The notes beneath the pieces were generated by a model. It had not been told where the DNA came from. It was given only the letters and a program-made list of their open reading frames with translations, and searched no databases. DNA of 64,000 nucleotides, taken from the NCBI GenBank assembly GCA_025055115.1, contig JANWYJ010000015.1, positions 1-64,000 of the forward strand, given 5' to 3'. The stretch's first letter is position 1. Each line of letters starts with the position of its first letter. Origin of the DNA: Gemmata sp. GTDB taxonomy: Bacteria > Planctomycetota > Planctomycetia > Gemmatales > Gemmataceae. A program made the position numbers and the translations under genes. Shown here in pieces: positions 1 to 10,091 of the stretch.

Positions 1-1
1 C

Positions 2-949
2 GGTCCGGGCGGCGGTGGCCCTCCCGGTGGCGGTTTCGGTGGGTTTGGTATGGGTCGTGGCCGCGGCATTTCGCCCGAACAAGGTTGGCAAGGCCTGCAA
101 TTCCTCACGGGCAGCTCGGGCGATACGGTGGATTTGGGGAAAATCCCTCCCCAAACCCGCGCCATGCTCAACAGCATCACTGAACGCATGGGCGGGCTGC
201 CCCTACCTGAATCCGGGATTATGACGAAAGACCAATACATGGACTTTTTTGCCCGCAGTGAGGCCGCTCGGATGGCTCGGGCTGAAGCCGGAGGCGGTGG
301 TGACCGTGGTCGTGGGCCGGGGGGGTTCGACCCGGGAAGCTGGGGTTCAGGAGGTTGGGGCAATTGGGGCCAAGGCAACTGGGGCGGGTGGAGCGACCCC
401 AACCGCGACAGCCGCAACTCCGATCGTCGTCAGCCGACGAATGAAGAACGCCCCGTGGCCATGCGTTATGGCAAACTCCCCCAAGGCTTGCCAAATTGGT
501 TCAATGAACTCGACGTCGATAAAGATGGGCAAGTCGGCCTCTACGAATGGCGCAAAGCCGGCAAAGACCTCAAGGAATTCATGGAAATGGACCTCAACGG
601 CGATGGGCTTGTCACCGCCGATGAATACCTCCGTTTCGCCCGACTGAAAAATATCGAAACCAAAGTGGCGGCCTACGAAAGCGGAGAACGCGATCCGGGC
701 AACTGGGGTTTGGGCGAAAAACTCGACTCCGGCAGCAGTTCCTCCAACGGCAAAGGGAGCTGGGGATCGCCCGGCGGCTTTGGCAACTGGGGACCACCGG
801 GGGGTGGCTTCGGCGGTTGGGGGCCACCCGGCGGGGGTTTTGGCGGTTGGGGATCACCAGGTGAAAAGGGCGAAAAAGGCGAAAAGGGCGGCAAAGGCGA
901 TAAAGGTGATAAAGGCAGCAAAGGCAATCCGTGGCAACCTCGGCGCTGA
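2..949 (+). CDS. Gly-rich EF-hand domain protein with collagen-like C-terminus, 5' truncated by window edge
   Basis: Frame is open from base 2. Two EF-hand loops (DVDKDGQVGLYEW, DLNGDGLVTADEY). GGWGxPGG repeats, then GEKGEKGEKGGKGDKGDKGSKG. Confidence 0.8.
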   Translation, partial: GPGGGGPPGGGFGGFGMGRGRGISPEQGWQGLQFLTGSSGDTVDLGKIPPQTRAMLNSITERMGGLPLPESGIMTKDQYMDFFARSEAARMARAEAGGGGDRGRGPGGFDPGSWGSGGWGNWGQGNWGGWSDPNRDSRNSDRRQPTNEERPVAMRYGKLPQGLPNWFNELDVDKDGQVGLYEWRKAGKDLKEFMEMDLNGDGLVTADEYLRFARLKNIETKVAAYESGERDPGNWGLGEKLDSGSSSSNGKGSWGSPGGFGNWGPPGGGFGGWGPPGGGFGGWGSPGEKGEKGEKGGKGDKGDKGSKGNPWQPRR

Positions 950-1038
950 TCCAAACCTGGGCTGAACAACGGCGAAGAACCGAAAAAGGTCCGCGAAGCC
1001 AAGTGGCAACCGCGGCGCTGATCCAAACCTGGGCTGAA
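931..1038. repeat. Direct repeat pair (~36 bp, offset 72) spanning the EF-hand gene stop codon
   Basis: gtggcaacctcggcgctgatccaaacctgggctgaac at 931 recurs at 1003 (gtggcaaccgcggcgctgatccaaacctgggctgaac). TGA 947-949 lies inside copy 1. Confidence 0.9.
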
Positions 1039-1206
1039 CCACCCCGCGGTTGAAAAAAGCGTTGCCTCGCAAGAACCGCACCACTGACGCCAACGAAAAC
1101 CCTAGCGGAGCCATTTCCCGTCAGAGGTCTCCGCCCCGGAAGCTGGGCGGATTGCCAGGCTCCGCCGGTGTATGGCTCGTCGGCTCTCCCCGGCGAGCCA
1201 CACGCC

Positions 1207-1321
1207 TTTTTTGGAGCTGTCCTTGCCCTTTTTTCGGTGTTGTCCTTGCCCTTTTTTCGGAGCTGTCCTTGCCCTTTTTCGGTGTTATCCTTGCCCTTTT
1301 TTTGGAGCTGTCCTTGCCCTT
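1207..1321. repeat. ~23-24 bp tandem repeat, about 5 copies, alternating two subtypes
   Basis: Alternating ggagctgtccttgcccttttttc and ggtgttgtccttgcccttttttc. Confidence 0.9.
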
Positions 1322-1490
1322 GATGTTAGTTGATTTGGGAACTTGTGAACTTTTGTCCCAGCCGCGGGAGAGCAATTGGCCAGGGAGTTTCGCCCGGATC
1401 GGTTGGCTTTGGCGTGAAATATCTTTGGGAACGGTCTAGCCCCTCAGCTAATAGCGCTATTGATGAGCGTTCGGTCGATCGGGCGCTAGC

Positions 1491-1582
1491 GTCCACTTGT
1501 TGTCAACCGCGGTGTTGGCGTTAAATGGCTGACGTAGGAGGCCGGAGTCGCGTAGTCCACGCGTTGTCAACCGCGGTGTTGG
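1491..1582. repeat. Direct repeat pair, offset 64
   Basis: gtccacttgttgtcaaccgcggtgttgg and gtccacgcgttgtcaaccgcggtgttgg. Confidence 0.85.
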
Positions 1583-1608
1583 AGCCACCGGCCGTGGCGG
1601 GACGCTCG

Positions 1609-1688
1609 GCCTTGTGGTGCAGTTTGGCCCGTGCAACCTTGTGGTGCCGTTGGCCCGTGCAACCTTGTGGTGCCGTTGGCCCGTGCAA
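1609..1688. repeat. 26-bp tandem repeat x3
   Basis: ccttgtggtgccgttggcccgtgcaa, three near-identical copies. Confidence 0.9.
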
Positions 1689-1877
1689 GGAACCGTGGGC
1701 TGCCTCCGGAGGTCGGGGAGCCGATGACTCCGCAACGTTGCCGTTTTCGGCTATTTGCTTGGTGGAACCCCCGAGGGTTTTCCCGGAAGTCGGAGAGCTG
1801 ATGACTCCAGCGCCTCAGTCCGTGGCGATACCCGGACCGAGCAAAGCGGCACCAAGACGAGCAAGCCGGGGCGTCTG

Positions 1878-2414
1878 TCAGCGGATGATTCCACCAGGGG
1901 GCGTGGGAAGTTCGTGCATTTCTTCACGAACTTTCCGTAAACCGATGGCACAGATCTCAAATTGCTCGCTGAGGCGGCGGAACAGTTCCGCTTCGGCATC
2001 GTGTTGTTGTTGTTCCTCCATGCGGCTGGTCATCAGGTAACCGCGTTTACCTTGCGCGGTATAGCTGACCATCGCATCCTTGCAGACGCGGGAGCGGAGC
2101 CGTTCGAGGGCTTCGGGGAATAACCCGGTCCAAAACAGGGCGAAATCGCCGATATGGCGGTAGTATTCGGTCTGTGTCCGGCCGCCGGCCGGCAGGCGTT
2201 CGGCTTCGATGACCATCTCGGCCAGCTCGGTCAACGGTTGGCCCATTGCCCCGCGCAACCGGTAAACTTCATCGTAGTGAACGAAACGTGTTAACAGGCC
2301 GGAGAGATAATCGATCAGGGGCGGGTCGGCCACGCCCAAATGCGCAAAAAAGGCGTGTTCCGTTAGCCCCGCGAACATCCGCCGCAGCGGGTGTTCCAGG
2401 GGTGGGTCCCACAT
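1878..2414 (-). CDS. Conserved-looking hypothetical protein, 178 aa
   Basis: Long ORF without low complexity; RBS-like aggaggttggtgag upstream of ATG; no recognised family. Confidence 0.6.
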   Translation of the reverse strand: MWDPPLEHPLRRMFAGLTEHAFFAHLGVADPPLIDYLSGLLTRFVHYDEVYRLRGAMGQPLTELAEMVIEAERLPAGGRTQTEYYRHIGDFALFWTGLFPEALERLRSRVCKDAMVSYTAQGKRGYLMTSRMEEQQQHDAEAELFRRLSEQFEICAIGLRKVREEMHELPTPPGGIIR

Positions 2415-2636
2415 GACTCACCAACCTCCTTCTGCATGTGGAAAATCCTTCTATTGATCAACATGCCGCGTCGCCGCTAGAAAATCAACACCCAATCGGC
2501 AAGGGGACAAATAGTTTTTCTTCGCGCTGACGCAGCACTGCTCATTTCCTCAGCAAAAGAACGCGCCGATGATGCCCAATTGCGCAATCGCAAGTCTTTC
2601 ACGACATTCGGCTCGCTCATCCGTTAAATACATTCC

Positions 2637-5459
2637 ATGATTCACTCATTCAGCCATGGCTTTCGCCCTCGATGCCAAGACCTTATGTTTGCATTCGCAA
2701 TGCGCTGGTGTGTGTGCGGCGGTGTTCTGATCGCTATCGCCTGCATGGGGTATAGCGGTGGCCACGCGGACGAAACAGCCCCCCCGCCACGAGTCGTGCC
2801 CAATCACCGCGATGGTGACAAAGCCCTGGAATTGCTTGGTGTCGGCCGCACACGGGAAGACATTCTCGGTGTTCTGAACCAACTGGCGGAGGAATGGACC
2901 GCTATCAAGGGGCAATGCCAACTCATTGAGCATCAGTTCACAGAGTGTGTGCAGCAGCTCCGCAAGGCGCGCGAACAACTTCAAGCATTGGAGGAGCCGA
3001 AGGCAAAAACCGTGCCGATGATTTTCCAAGTGGCCGATGTCGAAACAGCCCTCGTCGCTGCGCAGCAGCTAGTTGATTATCAGACCCGTCGGCAGCAACG
3101 GCTCAAAGCGGTCCAAACTGCGGCGCAAGCCGTTCTTGACGCGGGGATCGACCGCGATCTCACCTGGGCGCGGGCGCAGAAGCATTTGGCTCGGATGGAA
3201 GGCGCGGCCCGTTGGGCCGGCAAGCAACCGGACATCCCTCTGCTGCCGGCCTTCGCCCCCACGCGATTGATCGAGGAAACAAAGTGGCTGGCGAATGTCA
3301 AAAATAACGCTAACCCTCTGCCTAATATCGACTTACGGCAAATCGAGGAGGAAATCGGGGCGGCCGCCACGGCGGCGGCGGCTTACCAAGCCCAGCGGGA
3401 GCAGTTGCAACGTTCCCGGGACCATCTTGTGGCCATCCTGACTTTCCGCGACCAGTTGAAAGCTCTGCCCCCGGCCCAACTGACCGACGAATTCACCCGG
3501 CTGCAGGCCTTGCTCCAGGAGAAACTACCTGCCCTCCGCGGCGACCAAGCCGATTACACCCGCGCGGTCGAGGCCCTTAGCACCGCCAAGGCCCAACGTG
3601 CCGCTCTCGGCGAACCGCAAGTCGGTGAAGAGACCCAGCCGCTGCGTGGTTTCTCTCATCAATCTATCATGAATTGGCTTTTTCTGGCTCAACAGCATTA
3701 TTCCGCGCGTATTCGCATGGCCGAAGAAGCCACGGCCAGAACCCAGGCTTTGATCGAAGCCTATGAGAACGCAGAAAAGCGGGCGCAAAGCTATGCGAAC
3801 ACCCTTGCTGCAACACGGCTGGTCGCCGATCAACTCGCCGCCGTAATCGCCGAAATCGAGCAACGGATCGGTGCCGGGCTTCTGGATGTGACGAAAGCGC
3901 CGCCGGGCTTTCGCGACGCAGGCTCCCGCCTTCGCCTGCGCGAAGAGCTGACGGGGCAGGCCCAAAGTCTGGCCGAAACTCTCCCCCAATGGGTCTCGCA
4001 ACGGATGGCGTTGCGGAAAACCGATGACGAAGGCGACAACATTCAAGCCCTCACCAGGGCTTTGCTCAGCCACGTCAGCCAACGTCTCGACTTGCTCAGT
4101 GATCTGAAGAAACTCGATGACCGCTACACGACGGCTTACGCCAATCGTTCCGAATCGGAGCAGAAGCGCCTCGAGCAGCGGGCTGCGGCCCGTTGGCGGA
4201 GTGAATCCACCCCATGGGACTGGCTTTGGGCCTACGACCGTTCCCAAACCGCGGCCGAGGGCGAGAATTTGCTCAAAGCCTACTACCGTGAGCTGATCGA
4301 CCTGGAAGAGAAACAAGACCTTCTCGAACAACAGAAACAACGGCTGGAGAAACTGATCGAACTGACCCGCAAGGAAGCTAGCGATATCGCCAAACTCCGG
4401 ACCGTTCTGGTATCCCGCGCCGCGTCATCCGAAGCGGTGCGTCCGTGGGACCAATGGCTCTCCCACCGACTCGCACCAACCGGTTTGGAGGCAGAGATCG
4501 AAGCTTATCGCGAGGAAACGGCACGGCTGAATACGCTTCAGGGAGCCAACGCACGCCGCATCGCCGAGCTGATCGGCCCGGCACCCGCCGAACGCGACAC
4601 ACCGGACCTACCACAGGCCCAACGACCTGCTCGTGGTGGTGAAATCGGCCGGGTACGGGCGGAATGGCTCGAGACCCGCCTTCATGGCTGGCGCGGAATC
4701 GGCATCCAAATTCTCATCGTGTTGGTGGCGGCGTGGCTCACCCCGCGGTTGATCCTCTTTTTGCTCCGCCGGCGCCTGCGCGGCGGAAGCGACGCAGCGG
4801 GCAATCCGTCACCGGTTCTGGCCGCTGTGCGGGGTCCGCTGCGGCTCGCTGTGTGGGTGGCCGCCTTAGCCCTGATCCTGCATATTCTCGGTTTCGATGT
4901 CACGGCGTTGATCGTGGCTTTGGCGATTGCCGCTTTGGCCATCGCGTTGGCTGCGCGTCCGATGATTGCCGATGTTCTTGGTGCGCTGGTGATCTTCGGT
5001 GAACGCCGGTTCCAGGTGGGCGATGTGATTCGGTTGGGCACTGGTGAACCAGCCCGCGTCACCGGCTTGACCTGGCGTTCAACGACGTTGAAAAACGCGC
5101 ACGGATTGGTGGTCAGCGTGCCGAATCGCCACATTCTCGAAACAACAGTCGAAACGCTTTCGCGCGGGGCCGAGACCTACGACACGATCAACGTGACCAT
5201 CACCACCGACAAAGACGCCGGCAAAGTGATCAACGTGATCCGCGCTGCGATGGCGCAGTGCAAAAACTTGACACCCGATCACGGCGTCACCGTATTGAGC
5301 TACAACCAGAAGGGCCATCAGAAGGTTGTCCAGTACCGGTTCTGGTGGTTTCTGAAGGATTATGAAGCGCGCAACAAGACGCGCGACGAGGTCTTTGCCC
5401 GCGTCGCTCTCGGCCTGGCTCACGAAGACATGGGCGGCATTGAGCTAACGATGGCGTAG
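2637..5459 (+). CDS. Large mechanosensitive ion channel, MscS family with periplasmic coiled-coil N-terminus
   Basis: Long helical/coiled-coil N-terminal part, TM helices, then an MscS-like domain (IADVLGALVIFGERRFQVGDVIRLGTGEPARVTGLTWRSTTLKNAHGLVVSVPNRHI). Confidence 0.88.
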   Translation: MIHSFSHGFRPRCQDLMFAFAMRWCVCGGVLIAIACMGYSGGHADETAPPPRVVPNHRDGDKALELLGVGRTREDILGVLNQLAEEWTAIKGQCQLIEHQFTECVQQLRKAREQLQALEEPKAKTVPMIFQVADVETALVAAQQLVDYQTRRQQRLKAVQTAAQAVLDAGIDRDLTWARAQKHLARMEGAARWAGKQPDIPLLPAFAPTRLIEETKWLANVKNNANPLPNIDLRQIEEEIGAAATAAAAYQAQREQLQRSRDHLVAILTFRDQLKALPPAQLTDEFTRLQALLQEKLPALRGDQADYTRAVEALSTAKAQRAALGEPQVGEETQPLRGFSHQSIMNWLFLAQQHYSARIRMAEEATARTQALIEAYENAEKRAQSYANTLAATRLVADQLAAVIAEIEQRIGAGLLDVTKAPPGFRDAGSRLRLREELTGQAQSLAETLPQWVSQRMALRKTDDEGDNIQALTRALLSHVSQRLDLLSDLKKLDDRYTTAYANRSESEQKRLEQRAAARWRSESTPWDWLWAYDRSQTAAEGENLLKAYYRELIDLEEKQDLLEQQKQRLEKLIELTRKEASDIAKLRTVLVSRAASSEAVRPWDQWLSHRLAPTGLEAEIEAYREETARLNTLQGANARRIAELIGPAPAERDTPDLPQAQRPARGGEIGRVRAEWLETRLHGWRGIGIQILIVLVAAWLTPRLILFLLRRRLRGGSDAAGNPSPVLAAVRGPLRLAVWVAALALILHILGFDVTALIVALAIAALAIALAARPMIADVLGALVIFGERRFQVGDVIRLGTGEPARVTGLTWRSTTLKNAHGLVVSVPNRHILETTVETLSRGAETYDTINVTITTDKDAGKVINVIRAAMAQCKNLTPDHGVTVLSYNQKGHQKVVQYRFWWFLKDYEARNKTRDEVFARVALGLAHEDMGGIELTMA

Positions 5460-5561
5460 CCGAAGGGCTGGAGCAACAATTCTCGTGCCCCGCAGTTGAC
5501 GGCTCAAGTGTTTCAAAAAAATTCGAGTAGCCGAAGGGCTGGAGCAACAATTCTTGTGCCC
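5456..5561. repeat. 35-bp direct repeat pair, offset 71, starting at the mscS-like gene stop codon
   Basis: gtagccgaagggctggagcaacaattctcgtgccc at 5456 and the same with one mismatch at 5527. TAG stop is 5457-5459. Confidence 0.92.
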
Positions 5562-5651
5562 GGGGGGCAATGGAGAACTTGGGAAGCTCTAAGATTCACG
5601 CTCGAATCAAACGCTAGAGTAGGTAATACCACCCAACCATGAGGTGCACCA

Positions 5652-6124
5652 ATGCCCACACCTCGCGCCTGCATCCAGTGTTCACGTCCCCTCACGTCAT
5701 TGTCGCAAAATGGCTTGTGCCCCAGTTGTGACGGCAACCGTATCGAAAACGACCAGACCGCCACAGCCCCCCCGGCCGCGCTAGTGGCTGGGTTGACGAA
5801 GCACGACATCGCCCAAACGAACGTGGCGCATGCTCCGACAGTAACCCAGGACCCGGGCAACATGATCGGTACCGCAAGTTATATGCCACACCGCAAGTTA
5901 TATGCCACCGGAGCAGATTTCGTCCCAAAACGGTGACGCCGGGCTATGGTCCGACATCTACGGATGGGGGGCCATGTTGTACCACTTGCTCACAGGGGCA
6001 GCCACCCTTTCGTGGGATAAACCCCCAGGAAACAATGTGGCACGTCTTGGTTGAGGCTCCGCGGCGTCCGTGCACTGTGCGCCCCGAAATCCCACGGGAG
6101 CTGGAAGCGATAGTTCTGACCTGA
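5652..6124 (+). pseudogene. Ser/Thr protein kinase remnant (frameshifted, internally deleted)
   Basis: N-terminal Cys-rich leader (CIQCSRPL...GLCPSC), then GLTKHD...GTASYMPPEQISSQNGDAGLWSDIYGWGAMLYHLLTG / QPPFRGINPQETMWHVLVEAPRRPCTVRPEIPRELEAIVL spread over three frames. Confidence 0.8.
5876..5913. repeat. 19-bp tandem duplication causing a frameshift in the kinase remnant
   Basis: accgcaagttatatgccac repeated immediately; removing one copy restores GTASYMPPEQ. Confidence 0.85.
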
Positions 6125-6151
6125 TCGAGTTTGATGCTGTCGCCCCCCTGC

Positions 6152-6254
6152 GCGAGCAGACCGTGGTGCTCCCATAACCCATCCGACATTTTGGAGGGTT
6201 AGAAACGCCTATAGCTCACTGCGCTAGCAGACCGTGGTGCTCCAATAACCCACC
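6152..6254. repeat. ~32-bp direct repeat pair, offset 71
   Basis: gcgcgagcagaccgtggtgctcccataaccca and gcgctagcagaccgtggtgctccaataaccca. Confidence 0.88.
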
Positions 6255-6390
6255 TGCCCCCGTTTGCGTAACGCAACGCTGCTCCAGCGTGTGAACCGGT
6301 CGTCGGGGGTTCTCTCTCTATAATCCTCAGCATGACGCCGGTCCTACGCGGCGGCGTTTGGCTCGGACGCTGATTTGAGGAACCCAATCG

Positions 6391-7932
6391 ATGGCGGATG
6401 TCATTACCCCCCGCGCCACCAATTACTCTCAGTGGTATCTCGATGTCGTCAAACACGCGGGCTTGGCCGATAACTCCGATGTGCGCGGATGTATGGTGAT
6501 CAAACCCACCGGCTATGCCCTCTGGGAGAAGATGCAGCGCGGACTCGATCGGCTCTTCAAAGACACTGGCCACGTCAACGCCTACTTCCCCCTGTTCATC
6601 CCCTTGAGCTATTTGGCGAAAGAAGAGCAAATGGCCGAAGGGTTTGCCAAAGAATGTGCGGTTGTGACACACTACCGGCTCAAAGCCGAACCCGGCCAAC
6701 CCCTCCACGTCGATCCGGACGCCAAACTCGAAGAACCTCTCATCGTGCGGCCCACTTCGGAAACAATCATTTGGAACACCTACAAGAAATGGATTCAGAG
6801 CTACCGCGACCTGCCGTTGTTGATCAACCAATGGGCCAACGTGGTTCGCTGGGAAATGCGGACACGGCTCTTTTTGCGCACAGCCGAATTTTTATGGCAA
6901 GAAGGACACACCGCGCACGCCACCGCCCAAGAAGCGGAAGAGGAAACGCTGCAGATGGTGCGCGTCTACCAGAAGTTTGCTGAAGAATTCATGGCCATGC
7001 CGGTGCTGGTGGGTCCTAAAACCGAAGGTCAAAAGTTCCCCGGCGCAGTTTATACGCTGTGCATCGAAGCCATGATGCAAGACGGCAAGGCGCTGCAAGC
7101 GGGCACGTCGCATTTCCTGGGCCAAAACTTCGCAAAGGCTTTCGACGTCACCTTCAAAGACCAGAACAACCAGGAAGAATACGCCTGGGCCACCAGTTGG
7201 GGCGTCAGCACCCGCTTGATCGGTGGCCTGATTATGACGCATTCCGACGATAACGGTCTGGTTCTTCCCCCGCGCTTAGCTCCCACCCATGTGGTCATCG
7301 TGCCGTTGGGCAAAAACGACGCCGAGCGGGCACCGTGCATCGCCGCGGCGGAAAAACTCGCCACCGAACTGCGTAACCTCCCCCGCGACGAATTCTTCGG
7401 TTATGAGCCGCTCGCCGTGAAGATCGACACCATGTTCGATAAACAACCCGGCTTCCGCTATGCCGAATACGAAGTCCGCGGGGTTCCCGTCCGGGTCGAA
7501 ATTGGCCCCAAAGACATCGAAAAAGGAGCCTGTGCCGTAGCACGACGCGATGTACCCGGCAAAGACGGTAAGCAATTCGGCATTCCACTGGCCGGCGCGG
7601 CCGAATACATCAACCAACTTCTGCGCACAATCCAATCAGCCCTCTACCAACGAGCCCAGCAGCGTCGCGACACCCGCACCGTGACAGCCCACACGCTCGA
7701 CGAATTCAAAGACCTCTTCCCCGATCGCGACGAACACGAAGAAATGCCCGTGGAAGCCCTCAAATTCGTCTACGCTCACTGGGATGGCACCCGCGAAACG
7801 GAAGAATGGGTTCAAAAACATTTCAAAGCAACGATTCGCTGCTTACCGTTCGATGCGCCGCAGGAAGAAGGTCGATGCATCTTCACCGGTAAGCCGTCGA
7901 AACGACGGGTCGTCTTCGCCCGGGCCTACTGA
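6391..7932 (+). CDS. proS: Proline--tRNA ligase, archaeal/eukaryotic-type (ProS type 3)
   Basis: [92 protein letters not shown]-terminal Tyr. Confidence 0.96.
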   Translation: MADVITPRATNYSQWYLDVVKHAGLADNSDVRGCMVIKPTGYALWEKMQRGLDRLFKDTGHVNAYFPLFIPLSYLAKEEQMAEGFAKECAVVTHYRLKAEPGQPLHVDPDAKLEEPLIVRPTSETIIWNTYKKWIQSYRDLPLLINQWANVVRWEMRTRLFLRTAEFLWQEGHTAHATAQEAEEETLQMVRVYQKFAEEFMAMPVLVGPKTEGQKFPGAVYTLCIEAMMQDGKALQAGTSHFLGQNFAKAFDVTFKDQNNQEEYAWATSWGVSTRLIGGLIMTHSDDNGLVLPPRLAPTHVVIVPLGKNDAERAPCIAAAEKLATELRNLPRDEFFGYEPLAVKIDTMFDKQPGFRYAEYEVRGVPVRVEIGPKDIEKGACAVARRDVPGKDGKQFGIPLAGAAEYINQLLRTIQSALYQRAQQRRDTRTVTAHTLDEFKDLFPDRDEHEEMPVEALKFVYAHWDGTRETEEWVQKHFKATIRCLPFDAPQEEGRCIFTGKPSKRRVVFARAY

Positions 7933-7996
7933 AAAATGGCCATCGGTTTTGGGCAACCGTCAGCTTCCTGGACTTCTGTTACGGTCAGCTCTACTG

Positions 7997-8040
7997 TACT
8001 GAAATAATGGCCATTATTACTGAAAAAAATGGTCATTATT
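7997..8040. promoter_or_regulatory. Tandem operator-like palindromic sites downstream of proS
   Basis: Perfect 16-bp palindrome aataatggccattatt (8003-8018), then an imperfect second copy (aaaatggtcattatt). The tactgaaa...atggccat core also occurs at the proS stop (7927). Confidence 0.45.
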
Positions 8041-8084
8041 GTTTGACAAGCTTAGCCGGATTGCGCAGAATACTACTGTATGCA

Positions 8085-8125
8085 AGTTCAGAAAATGTGA
8101 GTGTTCGCTGCACAGTTTCTGAACT
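8085..8125. terminator. Inverted repeat (10-bp stem, 21-nt loop), possible hairpin
   Basis: agttcagaaa ... tttctgaact. Confidence 0.4.
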
Positions 8126-8327
8126 GTCCCCCTTGGGCCCCCAGGGTCTGGGTCCGATTTTTTTCCGTTTTTTCACGACTTTCTCATGGTGTGTCGCCGG
8201 GGTGGCCAATTATGAGAAAAAACCCTGATGAGCAAATAAGGAATCATGGACTTCTCGTTGGTAACGCGCGACCTCCTGCGGTGAAGTGACATTACTGGTT
8301 CTGATCGCGTCGTCAGAACGGTGATGG

Positions 8328-10091
8328 TTGGTCCCAGTGGATCGGTCCAGTGACAGCGGTTGGGTGACAGTGGTTGTCGGACCGACACTCTGGGATGCTT
8401 CACACGAGGTCGCGATGAGATTGCCGCATTGTGGTTTTGGGGATCATCGGTGCGTGCCGGTGGGGTTCTGGGGCTGCGTCGTGCTGGGGCTGGTGCTAGG
8501 ATGCGCCCCGACCGAGAACTCGGAGTTCCGTTTATCCGAACCGAAAGCCAGCACGCTGACCAATCACCCACCGCCCTTGCCGCCGACCCGTCCACCCTCG
8601 GAACCGCGTCCCGCTGGCCTGTTGCTGAATGATCCCCGCGCGTTTCACGGCTATACCCTGATTGCGCCGTTGATGTCCACCAAGACGTATCTTATCGACA
8701 TGAACGGGCACATTGTTCACACCTGGACCAGTGATGCCCTCCCGGCGATGAGTGCCCGCTTGCTGCCGAATGGAAACCTGCTGCGGCCGTGTCAGTTACC
8801 CGAGAACGAACGGCACTTCACCCACTCTGGTGGCGGTGGTCGCATCCAAGAGTTCACGTGGGATGGGGAATTGGTGTGGGACTTCCGCTTCCACGATGCC
8901 CGGCACTTGCCACATCACGATGCCATCAAACTGCCCAATGGTAACGTGCTGCTGGTGATCTGTGAGCGAATCCCGGTGAAAGAGGCGGAGGCCGCCGGGC
9001 GTAAACCCCATTCCATCGATGGCGAGTATCTGCTCGTGGATGCGTTGGTGGAAATTCGGCCGACCGGTCGGACCACGGGTGAAGTGGTGTGGCGCTGGCG
9101 TGTCTGGGATCATCTGATTCAAGAGTTCGACCCCACCAAACCGAACTACGGCGCGGTCGCCGACCATCCCGAACGGATTGATCTCAATTATGGTGTGGGA
9201 ACCAATGGCGTGGTGGTGGCCAAAGGCGCAGATGTCGCCAAATTGCAGGCGTTGGGTTATCTTGGGTCGAAGTCCAGCCCTGCCCCGGGCACACTGGGCA
9301 ACGCCGACTTCACCCACATCAACTCCGTCGCCTACAATCCCGAACTGGATCAGATAGCCATCACCGGTTTGACATTCTCCGAAATCTGGATCATTGATCA
9401 CTCGACAACGATCGGTGAGGCCGCCAGCAGTTCGGGCGGTCAATCGGGCCACGGTGGCGATCTGTTGTATCGCTGGGGGAATCCGCGTGCCTATCGCCAC
9501 GGTACCAATGCCGATCAACAACTGTTTGGGCCGCATGACGTTCAGTGGATCGCCAAAGGATCACCAGGGCATGGGAATCTGTTGGTCTTCAACAACGGCG
9601 TCGGCCGTCCGCGGGAGATGTATTCGTCGGTGGAGGAGATTCAACCACCCCGCGATGCCACGGGGCGGTATCAACGACCACCGCATCGTCCCTTTGGACC
9701 CGCAAAACCCCTCTGGAGCTACCACAATCCGGTTAAACCCACATTCTTTTCGCCCACGTTTTCCGGAGCCCAGCGGTTGCCCAATGGCAACACTCTGGCC
9801 TGCGTGGGAATGGCCGGATGTATTCATGAAGTCACACCCCAAGGCAATGAGGTATGGAAATTCTCTCTCAGCCATCGTCAGAACGAACTGCCGATGCTCC
9901 CACCGCCCCCGGTGAACGCCCCCCCACTACCACCTGGTGTTCCCGGAATGCCTGCACCAGCGACACCGATGCTGGTACCGGGCGAACCGCTGTTCCGTGC
10001 GCTCCGCTACGCTCCCGACTATCCCGCTTTCATCGACAAAGACCTCTCACCCAAAGACAATTCGATGGCGATGGTCGATGCCGAAGGATGA
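8328..10091 (+). CDS. Arylsulfotransferase (ASST)-like lipoprotein; true start may be 8415
   Basis: Lipobox-like GLVLGCAP; LIDMNGHIVHTWTSD...ARLLPNGNLLRP; repeated blade-like LPNGNxL motifs; GVGRPREMYSSVEEI. Confidence 0.75.
   Translation: MVPVDRSSDSGWVTVVVGPTLWDASHEVAMRLPHCGFGDHRCVPVGFWGCVVLGLVLGCAPTENSEFRLSEPKASTLTNHPPPLPPTRPPSEPRPAGLLLNDPRAFHGYTLIAPLMSTKTYLIDMNGHIVHTWTSDALPAMSARLLPNGNLLRPCQLPENERHFTHSGGGGRIQEFTWDGELVWDFRFHDARHLPHHDAIKLPNGNVLLVICERIPVKEAEAAGRKPHSIDGEYLLVDALVEIRPTGRTTGEVVWRWRVWDHLIQEFDPTKPNYGAVADHPERIDLNYGVGTNGVVVAKGADVAKLQALGYLGSKSSPAPGTLGNADFTHINSVAYNPELDQIAITGLTFSEIWIIDHSTTIGEAASSSGGQSGHGGDLLYRWGNPRAYRHGTNADQQLFGPHDVQWIAKGSPGHGNLLVFNNGVGRPREMYSSVEEIQPPRDATGRYQRPPHRPFGPAKPLWSYHNPVKPTFFSPTFSGAQRLPNGNTLACVGMAGCIHEVTPQGNEVWKFSLSHRQNELPMLPPPPVNAPPLPPGVPGMPAPATPMLVPGEPLFRALRYAPDYPAFIDKDLSPKDNSMAMVDAEG

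Noticed and set aside
850-949. True collagen-like protein call for the first gene
   Set aside because: Only a short GxK tract at the C-terminus; EF-hands are the better supported feature.
3525-4340. Long antisense ORFs (e.g. 3525-4340, 13265-14311, 22059-22949, 33585-34616, 49425-50882)
   Set aside because: Shadow ORFs of GC-rich coding regions; compositionally biased and overlapping well-supported genes on the other strand.
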